Below are positions 11,092 through 24,955 of a stretch of DNA of 64,000 nt, piece after piece. Below the pieces are notes generated by a model. The model did no database searches, was not told the origin of the DNA, and saw nothing but the letters and a program-made list of their open reading frames with translations. The translations under genes and the position numbers were made by a program. How positions within the stretch are numbered: the first letter of the stretch is position 1; the number at the start of each line of letters is the position of its first letter. Source of the stretch: Rostratula benghalensis (taxonomy: Eukaryota > Chordata > Aves > Charadriiformes > Rostratulidae); contig VXAI01000306.1 in the NCBI GenBank assembly GCA_013399305.1, positions 69,169 to 133,168 on the forward strand, in the 5' to 3' direction.

Positions 11092-14000
11092 AACACCATT
11101 GCCATTGGTGTGAGTTGTTCTCTCTGGTTTCCTCTGCATCCCAGGATATTAACCCAGCGTGGGAAACACCTCACTGCCTCTTGGACCGGCATTACTGCCT
11201 TTTGATATGTGAAATTACATATATTCTTTGAAGCGGAAGAAGAAGTATACTAAGTCAATGAGACTCCTCACAGAGTAAATTTAAACACATTTGTAGGTGC
11301 TGCCATGAGCCAGGCCTAACAAGTCATTGGGTTTTGTGTCAGCTTGAATTCCATTTTTTTTCAGGGGAAATTTTTTACTCTCTTTATTGACGTAACCATA
11401 TTTTGCATAGCATCCTCTCTCTGCTGTGCTCTATGAAAACAGCATGTTGCGCAGGTAATCGTATTTGCTGCATTTTATCTTTATTTGCCTGTACTTTTAT
11501 TAAAATATGAAGACAAGGATCCACCAGAGTACGAGTATGTGCTTAAATTTGGTGCACGATTAAACTACTGCAGTATTTCAGCTGTTTCTCCGCTGCTGGG
11601 CACTGGTTCTTCGTAGGTCACACAGAATTTAGGCAATGGACTTGCTGGGGCAAGGGCAATGTATCGCTATGTCTCCTGTGAAGTACCTGGAATACATTCT
11701 CAAATTAGAGACCAGTGACAGTTTGAGCATTTGAATGGCTAAGCACTTCCCTTGCTGTGGAAGCGCTCCACATGATATGTAATTAAGCTTTAAGGATAAA
11801 GCATAAAGAATGAGAAAATCCCAGTTTATCAAAACACAGTATTACCTGGACAAATCATGGTTAAAAATCTTTCCTCTCTCCTTTTAGTCTTTCTGCAGAA
11901 ATATGAGCAATAATTCTCAAGCTTGGAAAGGATGTGCTGACTAAAGTCTTCGTGAGGTTTTTAATGAGGATTAGGGAATCTGAGATAGTATAACCTACTG
12001 TATACAAGGAGGTTGTTGTGCAAGAATCTGCAGACAAGTTTTAAATCAGAATCCTTTGTCAGCAGCAGTAGGATCCAGTAAGGATAATATGCTAATTTTA
12101 ACCAGCAATAGGCTTCGTATAGGGATCTAAAGAGACAGAGATAGATACAATCTTATTAAGCTTTTGTGTTGACGCTGCACGGCTTGTTACTGCATTGGAT
12201 TGAAATTTAAGAGTGGGAATGTGAAACCTGTATAACATTTTAGCAAGATATACAGTAACACTGAATCCTGCATAACAATTGAAAGGAGAAGGAGGAAATT
12301 CCCTTAGCCCTTGGGCTACCACCATTTTTCTCTTCCAGCAGACAAGTAACTGCTCTAGGTGTCTATGCCATAAAAACTTTCCCAGAGGCAATTCTGGCAA
12401 AGCACCTACCTTCTTCAAACCAGACCCCTTGCTTTAACCTTCTGAATGTCAGATTTCTAAAGCTAAGTGCTTCTGGTGCACTGTCGGCTGCTTCTAGTCT
12501 CTAGGTTTTCCTTGCAGCCTGCTAGGAGTGCAGGAGAGTATCACAGGCAACAGCCGTCTGCGCTCAAGGAACAGGGACAATTGATTCCTTCTTCGTAACA
12601 ACTAGAGAGCTGCAAGGTGCATTTGAGCAAGATCTGACCGTAATTTCAGGAAAGTTCTAATAGTTAGTGTGACTGTTTTATCAGGTTTATGATATTGATT
12701 GGTAGTAATTGATAACCAACTCAAATATTCTTTATCATGCCAGTACTTTTTCTTTAGAAATGTGCTGGCCATTTCATACGTTTTTGTGTGATGGCAGTAT
12801 GAAATAACTGGAAGCAAGGAGTGGATGACTGGTAGTTTTGAGACACATGTGTGTAATGTCCACACTGTGCTGGTTTTTAGCATAAAACCCAAGGGAATAG
12901 GTACAGCTGCAGTGCAGTATTTCAGTGTTTGCAGAGCCATATTGATTTCAATAGAGATGTGTCATTTAGCCTCACAAAAAGACATTTTTAGACTCTCATC
13001 AAGCATCACATAACTATTTTAAACCCTTTAGAATATGTTCATATGACCAGAGATATTTTTATAGGTCAGTTGTGTTCCATGGCTACAAAGCTGCCTGTGG
13101 CTCATCCACTGCTGCCACATTTCACAATGGCATGATCAGTCATATCAGAGCTCAGCAGAGCTGAAGATCCTAAATATTAAGGGTTAGAAACCTGGAGAAC
13201 TCTGAGAAGTACTGTGAAGTGCATATCTCTGTTCCAATCAGATCAACGTGAGCATTGTCATCAATGGCAATGAATGGAGAAGTTGGTGGTGGTGGTGCTT
13301 TGCAACTGATGTCTTAGACTTCCGATGTGATGGATCAGATGTGCAAATGTTTTCTTTCAGAAATGACGTGTGCAGCCACTGCATGCAGAATAACTGCTCT
13401 CAGACATGTATTTAGTACCTTTCTCCACTGCTATCAGACAACGAGAAAAGGTAAAACTGATGTATTAAAAGACGATGTAAGAAAATGTATCCATAAAAAC
13501 TTAGAGAATTTATTGCTTGCTGTGTTTTATTTAAAAAAAACCAACCAACCAAAAAACAGAAACAAACAAGAAAAAGGCAAGGAAATATACGAAAGACATT
13601 GCAAAGCTTATTTTGTGATGGGAGAGTTCAGAATATGCATTTGAATTCAGCATCTTATTTGGTTGCCGCTTTCTATTCCTGAATGTTAGTGAAGGAAAGT
13701 CTGGCAGCAATAAATGTGTACAAGCCATGGGAAATTTACCACAACTCGGGCAGTTAATGACCTAATGACCTCTTGATTAACCTAATGAGTCCTCTTCATC
13801 AAGCAAGGGCACAAAAAAGAAACCTATCTTCTCAGAGAGGTAAGGTCTATTCATCAGCAAAGTTCAGTCCTCCCAGAGTTGAGGATAAATGACTTCAGGT
13901 CATCCAGCTGAGTCTGACGTTCAAGCATGTTTCCAGAAAGTAGAGCAAACACGGGAAAATGGATTGAGAAGGAGGACTCATTGCTAGATTGGGTGCATGA

Positions 14001-14230
14001 AACCGGCAAGAAGTCTCTAGCTGTGCTCTTTCTGCTTTTTGTTTCCAGCAAATAATGAGTAGGAAAAGAGACTGTCACTTCCTCAAATATATAAGCTTTT
14101 AGCAGCCAGTTTCAGGACAGACTTAATGAATTTCAGCTTTGAACTAGAAGCTTGTAGCTATCTGCCTGTCCTGGTGATACCACCAGGTAAAAGTTGTGCT
14201 ATGTATGCGTGCTTGTAATATACATAAGTA

Positions 14231-14259
14231 CACGCACACACACACGCGCACACACACAC
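14231..14259 (+). repeat. CA microsatellite, interrupted
   Basis: CA dinucleotides interrupted by CGCG. It is a simple repeat and probably length-polymorphic. Confidence 0.9.
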
Positions 14260-17200
14260 TGCCACCATTGCAGGAGGTGCTTTTGGTCTCCTTAATTTGT
14301 GAAAATCCCCTAAGTATGAATACGGCACAGGTACAAAATAGCACAGCCAGATGTCTGACCCAAGCAGTCTCTGTTTAGGGATGGGTTTGCTACAGCAAAA
14401 GAAACAACTAGGCCTAGTCACTTCTGAGGCATGGACACCCTCTTGGCATTCAAACAATCAGAATATAAAAGCAAGAATCTGGGTTTTATTCATTCTGGCC
14501 TACTAATTATACTGGAATTTTCTACTTTAGTGAGCTGAATGCTCTATTTCTATCTGACAGGTAGTCAGAAACGAGCAAGCTGTTAGTTACAAGAAGTTCT
14601 CCAACCCTTGGGTCTTGGGTTATTTCGCTAGCTCCCTTGCGTGTTTCATGGTTTAGCTTTTGAAATGATCACATTTTCTTGTGGGAATTTGGCTGGTTTA
14701 CATCACTGATGAAGTGGCTTTGTAATCTAGGTAATATTTACCAAGAGAGGGTGAATAGGCAGCAATAGCAAGCACCAGAGTGTCATACCAGTATGCAGAG
14801 GAATTGTGATGGGCAAGACACTCACATAGAAGTTCTCTGTGCCACATTGCCAGGGAGAAATACAGGGAAGCGTGAGTAAATGCTAGCTGATCCCAAACAA
14901 GAAACAAAGTAGGCATCGTTTTTAAATAATCCCTTTCCCACACCCCCACATCATTACTGCTTGGGAAAGAGGACTCAGAGCATAATGGGAGGTGACGGTT
15001 CCTGGCTATGACATTAGCAACACCGTGAAACTTTAAAGACACAGATGTGTTCAGAGTGAATTAAGTATGGTAGAGTCACATACTGTTAAACCTGCATGGT
15101 CTGTGATTTTATCAGCTGTGGATTGATTCCCGGTATGTTAATGAAGACCCATGTATAGTTTTCTTGATTAACTTAAGTCTTAGACCTTGTTACTTTAACA
15201 CTAAACAAGATTTAGGGTTTTGAGCTGTTGCATCTGATACCTCAATTATTCATCCTGGGAATTAATGTACAATTAGCATGAATTCCTGCTCACATGGAAA
15301 TAGATGGTTATGTTAATTTGGATGTAGTTGCTGAAAGAGTTCTGAATAATGAAAAGACTGGTATTAATATCTTGGTATTGGACACAGATCAGACTGTGCA
15401 AGGAAGATTTTTTATTAATGTAGCAATGTCTTCATAGTTAGTTTTATTTGTTCCATTCTTCCTTCAGTTTCAGGCTATTCAGCATATCTGCCAATGATTT
15501 CACACAACTGTGACTGTTAAATAGGTTTTGACTACAAATATATATATAAACTATTTGGCCTACTTCTGTACTGATTTGTACACTTCTGAATGAGGGTATC
15601 TCCTTTGATGTGACTGGAATTACCCCATTATAAAGTCACTTCAGGAAGATCCTAGGTAGGTCAGTTCTTCCTGGAGCTTTTTCCTCCAACATATCATGCC
15701 TGAGATTTGCCAGTGAGTGGCTGGTACTGTATTTAATTAGTTCATCGGGAAACAAGGGAACAGTGTGCAGTTGCTAAGAACACTGGAATGTGTTTATCAT
15801 GGCAGTGCAATTTAATTCTTAACTTCTAAATACAGCAGTTTCACCAGAAGAGCAGTGCTGGGTTTGAAAAAATAAATATATACTTATATAATTATTTTTA
15901 AAATCTGTCGGTTTCTCTGCTTACTGTCACCAAAAGCTTTCCTTACTGTTTGGAGGGCATAGCTAGGGATCATCAGTCCAAGCCTGAAGCTGCAGTGACA
16001 TCTGCAGCTCCTCCACAGATCAAGGAGGCTTAGGATGCACAGAAAACTGCTTATGTGCATGCAGCCCACTCACCTCCACGCAGGGGACACGAAGTTACTT
16101 AGAATAACCAACAAAAGGAAACAGGGTGGGTTTTTTTGCTGCCTACTGTTATCTTCCAGTACGCGTTAATGGACAATATTCAGCATTGTTAGAGAGATTT
16201 TTCCCTCTCCTATTATTATAACCCTTTAGACTGAATGTTGTACTGGCCCTGTCTTCCTGATGATCACTTATTCTGAGCACATAGCTGGTCCTGAAGGTGG
16301 CATTGTTATTGACTGAACATACTAACTGCTTGAGAAAATGTTGATTACTTCACATTCCTGAAAATTAATCCTGAAACCTTCCTGAACTATATTAATCAAC
16401 TCCTTTAACTTTTTCTCCAGTGGAGAAGGTGGAGGCCAGCAATGTCATCGAAGAGCAGGTGCTCCTCCCAGCCTCATTAGCACCTTGCCTTCTTCAGTTG
16501 CAAAATCCTCAAAACCAAGAATGCTATTTATAGCTTTTCCAAAGCTCCGTTGGCCTGTCCTGTCTCTGCAGTGAACCATTTGTCTGCCTCTTCCACCGTG
16601 TTAAATCAGCCCCTTGTGACAGCACCCTCAAGACCTGCAGAAACAACGGCTCTGGAACGACCCTGGCAGGTCTGAAGGAGATTGATGGCAGCCAGGATAG
16701 TGAACCAACGGGAGCATTTAAACTCACCAGCTTCTGAGAGACTGTGGAAGAGATCAGGAGCATGAGGATGATAAAAGGGGAATATGGGGGCATAGGAGGG
16801 AGGAAAGCAGAAGCTCCCATATATAAGAGCTGGCCAGATCCCAAGATAGATGGGTAATCTCAAAATGCCTATAAAAAGGATGCTGGTAACAAATGACTTT
16901 TCCTTATTTCTGTGTGTATTCTGAGTACATTAGGAATGGAAAGGAAGGGGTGCTTAGATCTAATAATAAAAGCCACATTAGGAAAAAAGTGGGAATGTTT
17001 TCTTCCCCATATCTGCTATAATTATCTTCTGATACCTTTGTATGATGTCACAAAATCAAATACTACTGTTGGATTATTTTGTGACCAGCAAGGATATTTG
17101 TAGTTCTCTACCTGCAAGGTATATATCTCACCAGGTGTCTTTGTGGTTCAGGATATCTGTGGATCTGTGGAGGATTATTCCTTCCCTACTTAAGGCAACA

Positions 17201-17895
17201 CAGCCCGACTGGCCTAGGATATTACTCTCAAGCTGACCTGCCTCCACACACTGGATACTAGAGTTAAGAATCATTATTTCATATCGAAATAGAAAATCCT
17301 GTATTCCTAATGACAGTGGTGATAGCTGCAATGACATGAAGTGCTTTTTCGTGATGTTAACAGGCAGGGGCCTTTAAACATTGATAGCAGAGTTATGCAG
17401 TACAAGTAAATGCTGTGGTGATCTGTTTCCAGCAGGTAGGAAATGCCTCTGTGCGTAGAGCTGGTGTGCAGTAATAGCTCTGCACACAAGTGGAAATCAG
17501 ATGCTCTAGGTAGTAACACCTAGGTCTGCTGCAGCCAGCCGAGTGACCCTAAATATCTGTCACCTATCTTTGTATGCAGATGCTCTCCCATCACAAAGGA
17601 GGATTAATGATGCTACTTCACAGAGCTAATGAGAAAATGAATCAGTTAATGTTTGGTGTGCAAGAGCCATAAAGCATTGTATAGACGTTGTTCTTAATTC
17701 CCCCCTCTGTAACGCTAGCTTATAATCAGCACTATTATTCGTATACATACTATTATTAAAATCACATTATATTTCCCAGATAACCCAAAGCATCTTTCCA
17801 ATATGCTTTTTCTAGATTCTTTTTCACTTGGTATTTCTCTGCCAGGTACCTGGGTTGCAGAATGTCAGTTCAACAATATGCTAGAAGTAGGTTAC

Positions 17896-17920
17896 ATCTT
17901 CTAACAGTAGGTTAGAAGAT
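17896..17920. other. Perfect 10-base stem, 5-base loop
   Basis: ATCTTCTAAC and its exact reverse complement GTTAGAAGAT are separated by AGTAG. The 9-mer AGTAGGTTA also occurs as a direct repeat (17886 and 17906), so the hairpin may have arisen by local template switching. Confidence 0.7.
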
Positions 17921-18890
17921 ATAAGCGGGTGGGATCATTCCCTACTCCCCTCCCTGAAAGTCATCATCAAAGAGCTTTATTCTCCAGTAACACCTAGCCA
18001 TCACTCACTTTCCTCAGCATCAGGATCTCATTCTTGAGATCCAGTTTACTATTCTGGATTGAAAAAGTGTAAAGGATCTGACTCTCAAGGTCTGTCATTT
18101 GCAAGCAGTCAAAGTGTGCACTCACATTTGGATAGAGCAGGCATGCTTTTTCCATCTGGTCCTTGCACCAGCTAACTGAGGTGAAAGGACATTATCAGCA
18201 AATGATGCAAAGCATCATTTAATCACATGTAATTTCTTTCTTGTTTAACACCAGAGGACCTATGGTTTTCTAAATATTTATAAAGTGTCTTAGAGCCACC
18301 TATATAATAATAAGTTCATATTAAATAATGATAGATCCCCAACATAGAAACCTGTACTTGTTAAAATGAAAAGCAGCAACAAATACACACTGCTGAAACA
18401 AATAAGAATCCCCACTTGTGTTCTATTTTGCTTGTTTAATTTTTTTTTCTGTAATATTTCTGGTTATCAAATCCATTAATTCCTCAAATAAATCAGGGTA
18501 TATCCTGTCCAAATGTAAGCATAAGTGTCCTAAGAACATAGTTTGAGGATGAGGCAGGTTCTGTTTAGAACTGTCAAACTACTATTGTATTTCCTTTGGG
18601 GAAAAAAAAATAAAAATCATTGTTTTATTTCCTGCTATATGCTACTTAGCCTTCCCAATGGGAGAATCTTCCTTGATGAACTAAGACAGCAGTTCATTTG
18701 AAGCCACCATTAAATAATATCTCTCTACAGTACTGTGTGAGTCTTTCCAGTCCACCCAGTTAGAGTTTATTTTTGCTTGGAACTTTCCATCTGGATCCAG
18801 AGCAGGCTGAAAAATCAGTTCTCACTCTTCCAAGGGTTAAATTTCTGCTAACAAATATGGACTATTTGATATGAAAACCATTATTGTTTG

Positions 18891-19400
18891 ATATGTCAAA
18901 TAAAACATTTGTCAATCAAAAGTCTTTAAGCACTGGGCTATGTGACATTTACTCTTTTATAAACCGACAAAGTCCCTGGTGGCATGCCTTTCTTCCTCTC
19001 ATTTAAATAGTGGTAGGAGAACAAATCACACTTCAGGGCAAGTTGATAACTGCCAGTCACGATTCCTGCCTTGTTTACTATAATGAGGAGGGTAATAAAT
19101 GCATCTGACCATTTCAGCTGGCATTTGCATAGATGAATGATTTGTCCAGTCAGTTGCTCTCCAGTGATTTGGGCCTTTTTGTCAGCACAAAGAGCATTCA
19201 GTCTCCCTGGAATTTACAGCAGCCAAGCTCTCATTAGCAAACATCCTTTACCATGAATGATTCAAATAATTACCACTGAAATAATAAACTGTTTCACAAA
19301 AACATTTTATTTGATGGCTCAAAACATCAACTTTTCTGAATTGTTGACATTCAAATAAGCCAGAGAGCTTTATTGTTGAGCAACAATGATCCCCTTGTAA
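18891..19400. other. Candidate conserved non-coding element
   Basis: An AT-rich segment dense in homeodomain, POU and SOX-like words: ATTTGCAT (19123-19130), TCATTAGC, several AATAAT and CAATCA. It has no reading frame. Texture like this is typical of developmental enhancers conserved across vertebrates, but I cannot align it, so this is an inference from appearance only. Confidence 0.25.
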
Positions 19401-20228
19401 AAGGGTGGGCATTGTTTTACCTCCACCAGACCTTTCAACTTGGCCAGATATCAAATGTGTCCCTCAAAGAGCTAGCCAACGTGCTGGGTAATCAGAGGGC
19501 ACGTACCAGATGGAGCTATAGCAAAACTGTATGTTCGGGCTCCCGACTAATTTTCACTGGATTTACTTAGGATATTGTGAGCGTAAAATTCCAGACTAAT
19601 TAGCAGCAAGTTATCTATTTGCATCTACAGGAGTTGTATAATTATTAAATGCTTCTACTTACACTGAGCTCTCAGTTCTGAGTTCTCTTCTCTAATGATA
19701 TTCTATGTGTATAATTAAGTGTTATTTGATATAGTTTTGGAGTTCAATCAAATGAGCAAGCAACAATTATATCCCATTATGATCTCCTCTAGTGCCTGGC
19801 AATAGGAATGATGTCACCACATTTCGAGACCCGTAGCATGAGGCAAAAGGAATTTCCTGCTATTACTCTCCTTTACCCTTTCTACCATGCATAATTAGAA
19901 GAGTTTTATTAGTTAATTTAGAGTAGTGCTATTTACTATGGGTGTTCATAGGCTGCAGGAATGTATTCCATTTTCATTGCAGCACTGTTTGTACGGGTAT
20001 GTGCGTGGAATTATTATCTTAATATCAACCTAACAGGATTCAATTGCACATTTTATGCTTCTCTTAACTTCAAGGAAACAAAGCACAACAACAGAAGGGG
20101 GGAATATTTCACTCATCACAACACATTCTTCGTTGCATGATTTCACTTTCGCATTGAGGTAGGGTAGGTAACAATAATCTCAAACAACCTAATACCTGAG
20201 ACCTTGATGGTCAGAAATAGAATAACTG

Positions 20229-20280
20229 AGCCCTGATTTTCACTTACAGACCCTTTATATCCCTCTGGCAAGATAAATTT
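20229..20280. mobile_element. Possible ancient DNA-transposon (MITE) relic
   Basis: CCCTGATTTTCACTTACA followed by CCCTTTATATCCCTCTGG resembles old palindromic repeats that I recall from turtle and bird genomes (variants of CTGATTTTCACTTACAC and CCCTTTACACC). It is short and diverged; the assignment is tentative. Confidence 0.3.
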
Positions 20281-23200
20281 CTTGTGCTGCCAAGGAGGGG
20301 TAGAGAGCTCTTAAAATATGTGAAAGTCAGCCCAGTAAAATTAAATACTTTAAAACACATGACTGTTATTTGCAAGCTATAAAGTGTACTGTCTGATAAT
20401 TGTTTGAGCCAGAAAGGCAAATATTTAGAACCCAACTTTTCATACTTGGGTATTTGCAATAGGAGGCACAAATTCTGCCTCATTTTTATTCACCCAAGGA
20501 TAATTGCCCATTACAACACCTAAATTTGGGACTATATATTTATTTAAGCACCAAGCCTTGCAGGCTGAATTCAAGTGAATAAAGTTACTTAGATAAATTG
20601 TACACCATTTTTAACTTTCCAAGTTTGTCCATGTTCATTTCTTTTTCACCCAGCCAAGAACATTCAAGTCCAGCCTAGTCTAGTGGTATTTTTTATTTCT
20701 TTCTGCATTATTCTCTAATCTGTAGTCAGATAGACTATTTCTCATTTTCCTTTCTGGCTTCTCAAGTACAACATGAGAAGGAAATTAAGAAATCCCTTAA
20801 TAATTCACTTTTGACATTATTTTTTTTTTCATTTCTAATCCAATTTGGTACTGGTAGAGCTAAGGAACAAAAAATTGGCTGGAGCCATGTAGAGATGACA
20901 AAGAGTGAAGAACATTTTCTACATCTCCTGGTAGTTCCATTTCTGATTGACTAGGAGGAGCTTGCTGTCTTGCAATGAAGAATAGTTAAAGCTCAGTTAA
21001 AAAAAATACTGCTTTCCAGAGCAGTCCATTTTACACATCAGAATGAAGAGAATGTGCACATCAACATTTAATTCATAGTTTTTAGACTTTAATTCTGACT
21101 ATTTCACGTCATATTTTAATGAAGCAGCAATGATGTGCAGCCTGCAGTTTTATCACAAGATGATATTGAATCATTCTGTGTCCCATAAAAAAGAGATTGT
21201 TCTGAAGATGCAAAGTGTTACAGGACAAACTGTCCAACAAACCTCTTGCATGACTTCTCAGAAAAATATCAATATATGTTAAGCAATTTCCTATCTTTTT
21301 AACTCACTGTGGAGGTTCTTCACAAAAATTGTATAGTATGTTCACTTTGAGTTATTATGGCAAAAGTAAACATTTCATTAGAATTACCACACATGGTAAT
21401 ACCCCCAGTTTCAGGCAAGCACACCAGTTCATTTCCAGTGATAGGCAGAGCAAGTTGTGAGTTCATCCTGAAGCACATACTTCATGCCGTGGTAAATACT
21501 TGAATGACTGAAGGTATAAACCATTGCACAGAAAGCAAAGAATTTCAAGGTCATACAAGTTTAGAGTAATGCTCCTAGTAGTCCATTGTATTACATCTTA
21601 CTCTGTCTGGCTATTCATACTGGATATTCACGTTTTTATCAGTGTAGTCTTTTCCTGAACATTCCAATCCTTCTCTAGCAGTATATCTAGAAACCGTCAG
21701 AGTTATGAATACACCAAGTACATTAGGTGACTCTCAGTTTTGCGAGACCACTTTCTACTCGGCCTCTTTGGCAAAGCTTCCACAGAAGAACTGAGGGAAA
21801 AGAGGAGACAGTTCCCATTAAGAAGCAAACTCCTCTCTTTCAGGACAGATGCTTTCACAAACAATGTCTTTGTAACCAGAGGCAAATGCTCAGCTTGCCA
21901 TCTTCATGTAAACAAGCATCAGGGTCTTATGACCCAGACAACAATAAGTTTCGAAAACCCTGCTTTCTCTTCCTCTGTGGGTAAGTCACAAGTGACCATT
22001 TATGAAGTCTGTCCTCAAATCTCATGAGTCTGAAGTCTGTGTTCTTTGTGCATGCAGATACAGTGTTTAAGAGCTAAAAAAAGCTCAACAAGCCCTGAAA
22101 AATAAATAAATCCCAGCTACTGAATTCCCTTGTAAGTCATGTCCTCTGGAAAGCTTTGTCTGACTCCTCCAGAGGTGAGTCATTTGGCCTGAAATCTTTT
22201 TGTCAGTGAGCCAGATACTGGTTCCTGCTTTCTTTTATATTCCTCCTGCAGATTAAAAAGTCTGTAATGATCTCTGGCAACTTCTCAGGTGGAAAAAAAA
22301 GTGTAAATCACACCGATGGCTGCGCCTCTACCACAAGGCAGGTGCCCTCAGGGGCCCTGCTGGAGAGCATCATATCTCACTTGCTTCCGTGAGGTCCAGA
22401 CTTTGTTTGGATGCTAAGCCAGCTCAAGACCCAGGAAGCACTCTCTTGTGCTGCAGTCTCAACATTTCCTACATTTATACTGTACTTATGCCTGTGCCAA
22501 TTAGCCTCAGATGAACAAGTGTAGCCAAGAGAGGGAGATGGTGGCTCATGATTGGGAGAAAAATGTATTTAATGTGCAAAGTGTTCTTACTGGCACAGAC
22601 TAATGGGCAAGGTCGTCAAAGCAGAACTGCTACAGACGGTGGGGAATGGAGTAGCCTGTGTGGCCCACAGATGAACTATAAATAAAAAGATGACAAAATC
22701 AGCATATTGGGTTTTTTTTATTTCCAGTCCAGCACCCAATACCTTCTAATCAGCTTCTAGAACTTTTAACCTGACTCTAAAGTCAGAATGGTACAGAAAA
22801 ATAGAAAGGAAGCCATGTAACAGTTAAACATGGAGATACTATGCCTGATCCTTAGCAGTGCAAAAACTGATCTATAAGAGTTGACAATGTAGCCTACTAA
22901 CCTTTGAAAAGACCTTCAGCCTCAGCAAGTGCCTCCAAGTGCCTCCCTGTACAGCACCAAAGTTATAAGAGTGGTTGTGCCAAAATTGGAGCTGCTGTAC
23001 AGCTGCACTAGCCACTGTGCAGTGGTGGGAGAGGTGCTCTGGAAGCAGATGTAGAACTTCATCTCCTTCCCTCCCACCTGCCCTCTCTCCAGGTGAGCAG
23101 CAGCTCATGGATTTCCTCTTGAAATGTTTCCTTCTCCCCATCAAGCACCTACACTGCAACTTCCAGAACTTCAACCTCCTTTTGCAGGAGACAGTAAGGA

Positions 23201-24932
23201 GTTAAACTCCCGCTGTACTAGATGAAGCTATACAAAAAGGATGTGACTCCCACATATCCCAAACTTTCAGATGCCGAGCATATTTTCTTGAATGAAGGCC
23301 CTTTTGGTATTTTTCACTGGAGGGAAAAATGCACTTCAGAAGAATCAAAATCAACAAAGAGATTACAGATAGCAAATATAACACTGCACGTATTATAAGG
23401 GACAAGTACAGTAAACATAGATGGCTAATTAAGGAATTGCTGAGAATGTCTTGAAACAGGATTGCTATATACATTTCTGATGAGCCATCCTGTAACGGCA
23501 TCACATTCAGGAAGAGTAATGGATTATCTTGTTCTTTCCTACCCAAACTGCTTTAGCAAAAAGCTACCTTCTTTTTTATTATTTACTAAGCTTACAGTAG
23601 TGCTAACAGTTTCCAGCTGTTAATCTAACTGCTTTAAAAATATTGTTACAGACAGCTGCTGACTCAGATTTCTCAGAGAGGAAAGCAGAAAGAGATACCC
23701 CTCTCAGCTCTCTTCAGATCATCTAAATGACACCTGGATCTCTTCTACGCCAAGTGGTGCCTCTGCAGGTTTGAGATGAAATCATGACTCCCTCCGTGCA
23801 TTTCTTCAATTTGAACTGCTGGAATAGTATGAAACCTGCCCTACAACCCAGCAGTTTTTACAAAACTGGGGGCTTAGCGTTGCATGTCCTGGAGGGTGAT
23901 GTGGGGGTACAAAGTGGGTGAGATAGTGCTGCAAAACTGTGTCAGGCAGGAGGAGCCAGACCTGATGAAATTTCCTCCATATGGCCTTTCAGGAACAGAC
24001 CCAGGAGTTAATTGAGTACGGAAGGAACCTGTCCCTTGTCTGTGAGTGTCTTGCTCATGGTGATTCAACTCTACGCCAGGAGAGGGAAAGCAATTAGCAG
24101 AGTGTGTAGCTGAGGCCTGGAGTGAATACTTCTTTGGTCCTCGTTCTTTTAGTAATATGGGCAGATTCCTACAGACCTGCTAGAAGTTGCTGGGATGGCA
24201 CAGAAACTGTAGCCACATGCCCTGAATCTCAGCCCTGTTATTCTGCCACTGGGTAATCGCTTCCCCACTTAATCTCCTGTGGAAAATGACCATTAAAAAA
24301 TAATGTTCCAGTTTGTAATATAGTGTTTAATGCTCTCAAAGGAGTGCAACTCTTTCCCCCTTGCTGCCTTCACCACTTTCAACTCCTCCCCTTTCTGTTT
24401 TCCAGAGTTACAACAGAAAATCCATCTGCAGAATGGAACTCCATTTCTCATATGCCAGCTATGATTTTGTGACAAAAAGCAAAGTGCTAGGCCTTCCCAG
24501 ATGTAAGAGGCAGGGACAAGGGGCACTGCAAGGATATTCTGAGCAGGATATTTTTAATAGGTTTTGTCTGATTGCTCATTGTAAATTCTGAGAAAGAAAC
24601 ACAAGCACATATTTTTGAAAAAAGACCCAGGGTTACCTAGAAAAGAGCAAGTGTTATTAACAGAACTTAATGCACTCTTGAGTACCAACAAATGTTTCTA
24701 TTTATAGGAAAATTTGAGAATTTAAACTGGTGAGGGTTTACATCTGTTCCTGGCCTCTTTGACTGTAACCAATATAAGGTTGGTCAAGCCCAAAATTCTG
24801 TTTTCACCAGTGTTCAAGGGCAGGTGACTACAGAAATGTATGAGAATAGAGAAAGTACATAGTGATATTTCCCCAAAATACACTCCTAGCAACCAGAAAT
24901 TTGCATCTTGGGGGCTTTCTGAGCCAGAGATA

Positions 24933-24955
24933 CTGTTTTGTTTTTAACAAAACAG
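24933..24955. other. Perfect 10-base stem, 3-base loop
   Basis: CTGTTTTGTT, loop TTT, then AACAAAACAG. The stem is perfect with the minimum stable loop. No terminator or RNA function can be claimed. Confidence 0.7.

Larger units (their letters stand above)
10513..18890. other. Long unique stretch, no gene or CR1 recognised
   Basis: Eight kilobases of AT-rich sequence without a recognisable exon or interspersed CR1. It contains a POU palindrome (11080-11091), a CA microsatellite (14231-14259), a MEF2-type CTATTTATAG (16524-16533) and a perfect small hairpin (17896-17920). Open frames up to about 114 residues show no known domain. It is best described as intronic or intergenic. Confidence 0.55.

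Noticed and set aside
14158..14457. Overlapping frames across the CA repeat
   Set aside because: They encode cysteine, valine and threonine-histidine runs created by the microsatellite.
16524..16533. MEF2-type word CTATTTATAG (also at 24698-24707)
   Set aside because: About one such word is expected by chance in 64 kb of AT-rich DNA, so no regulatory claim is made.
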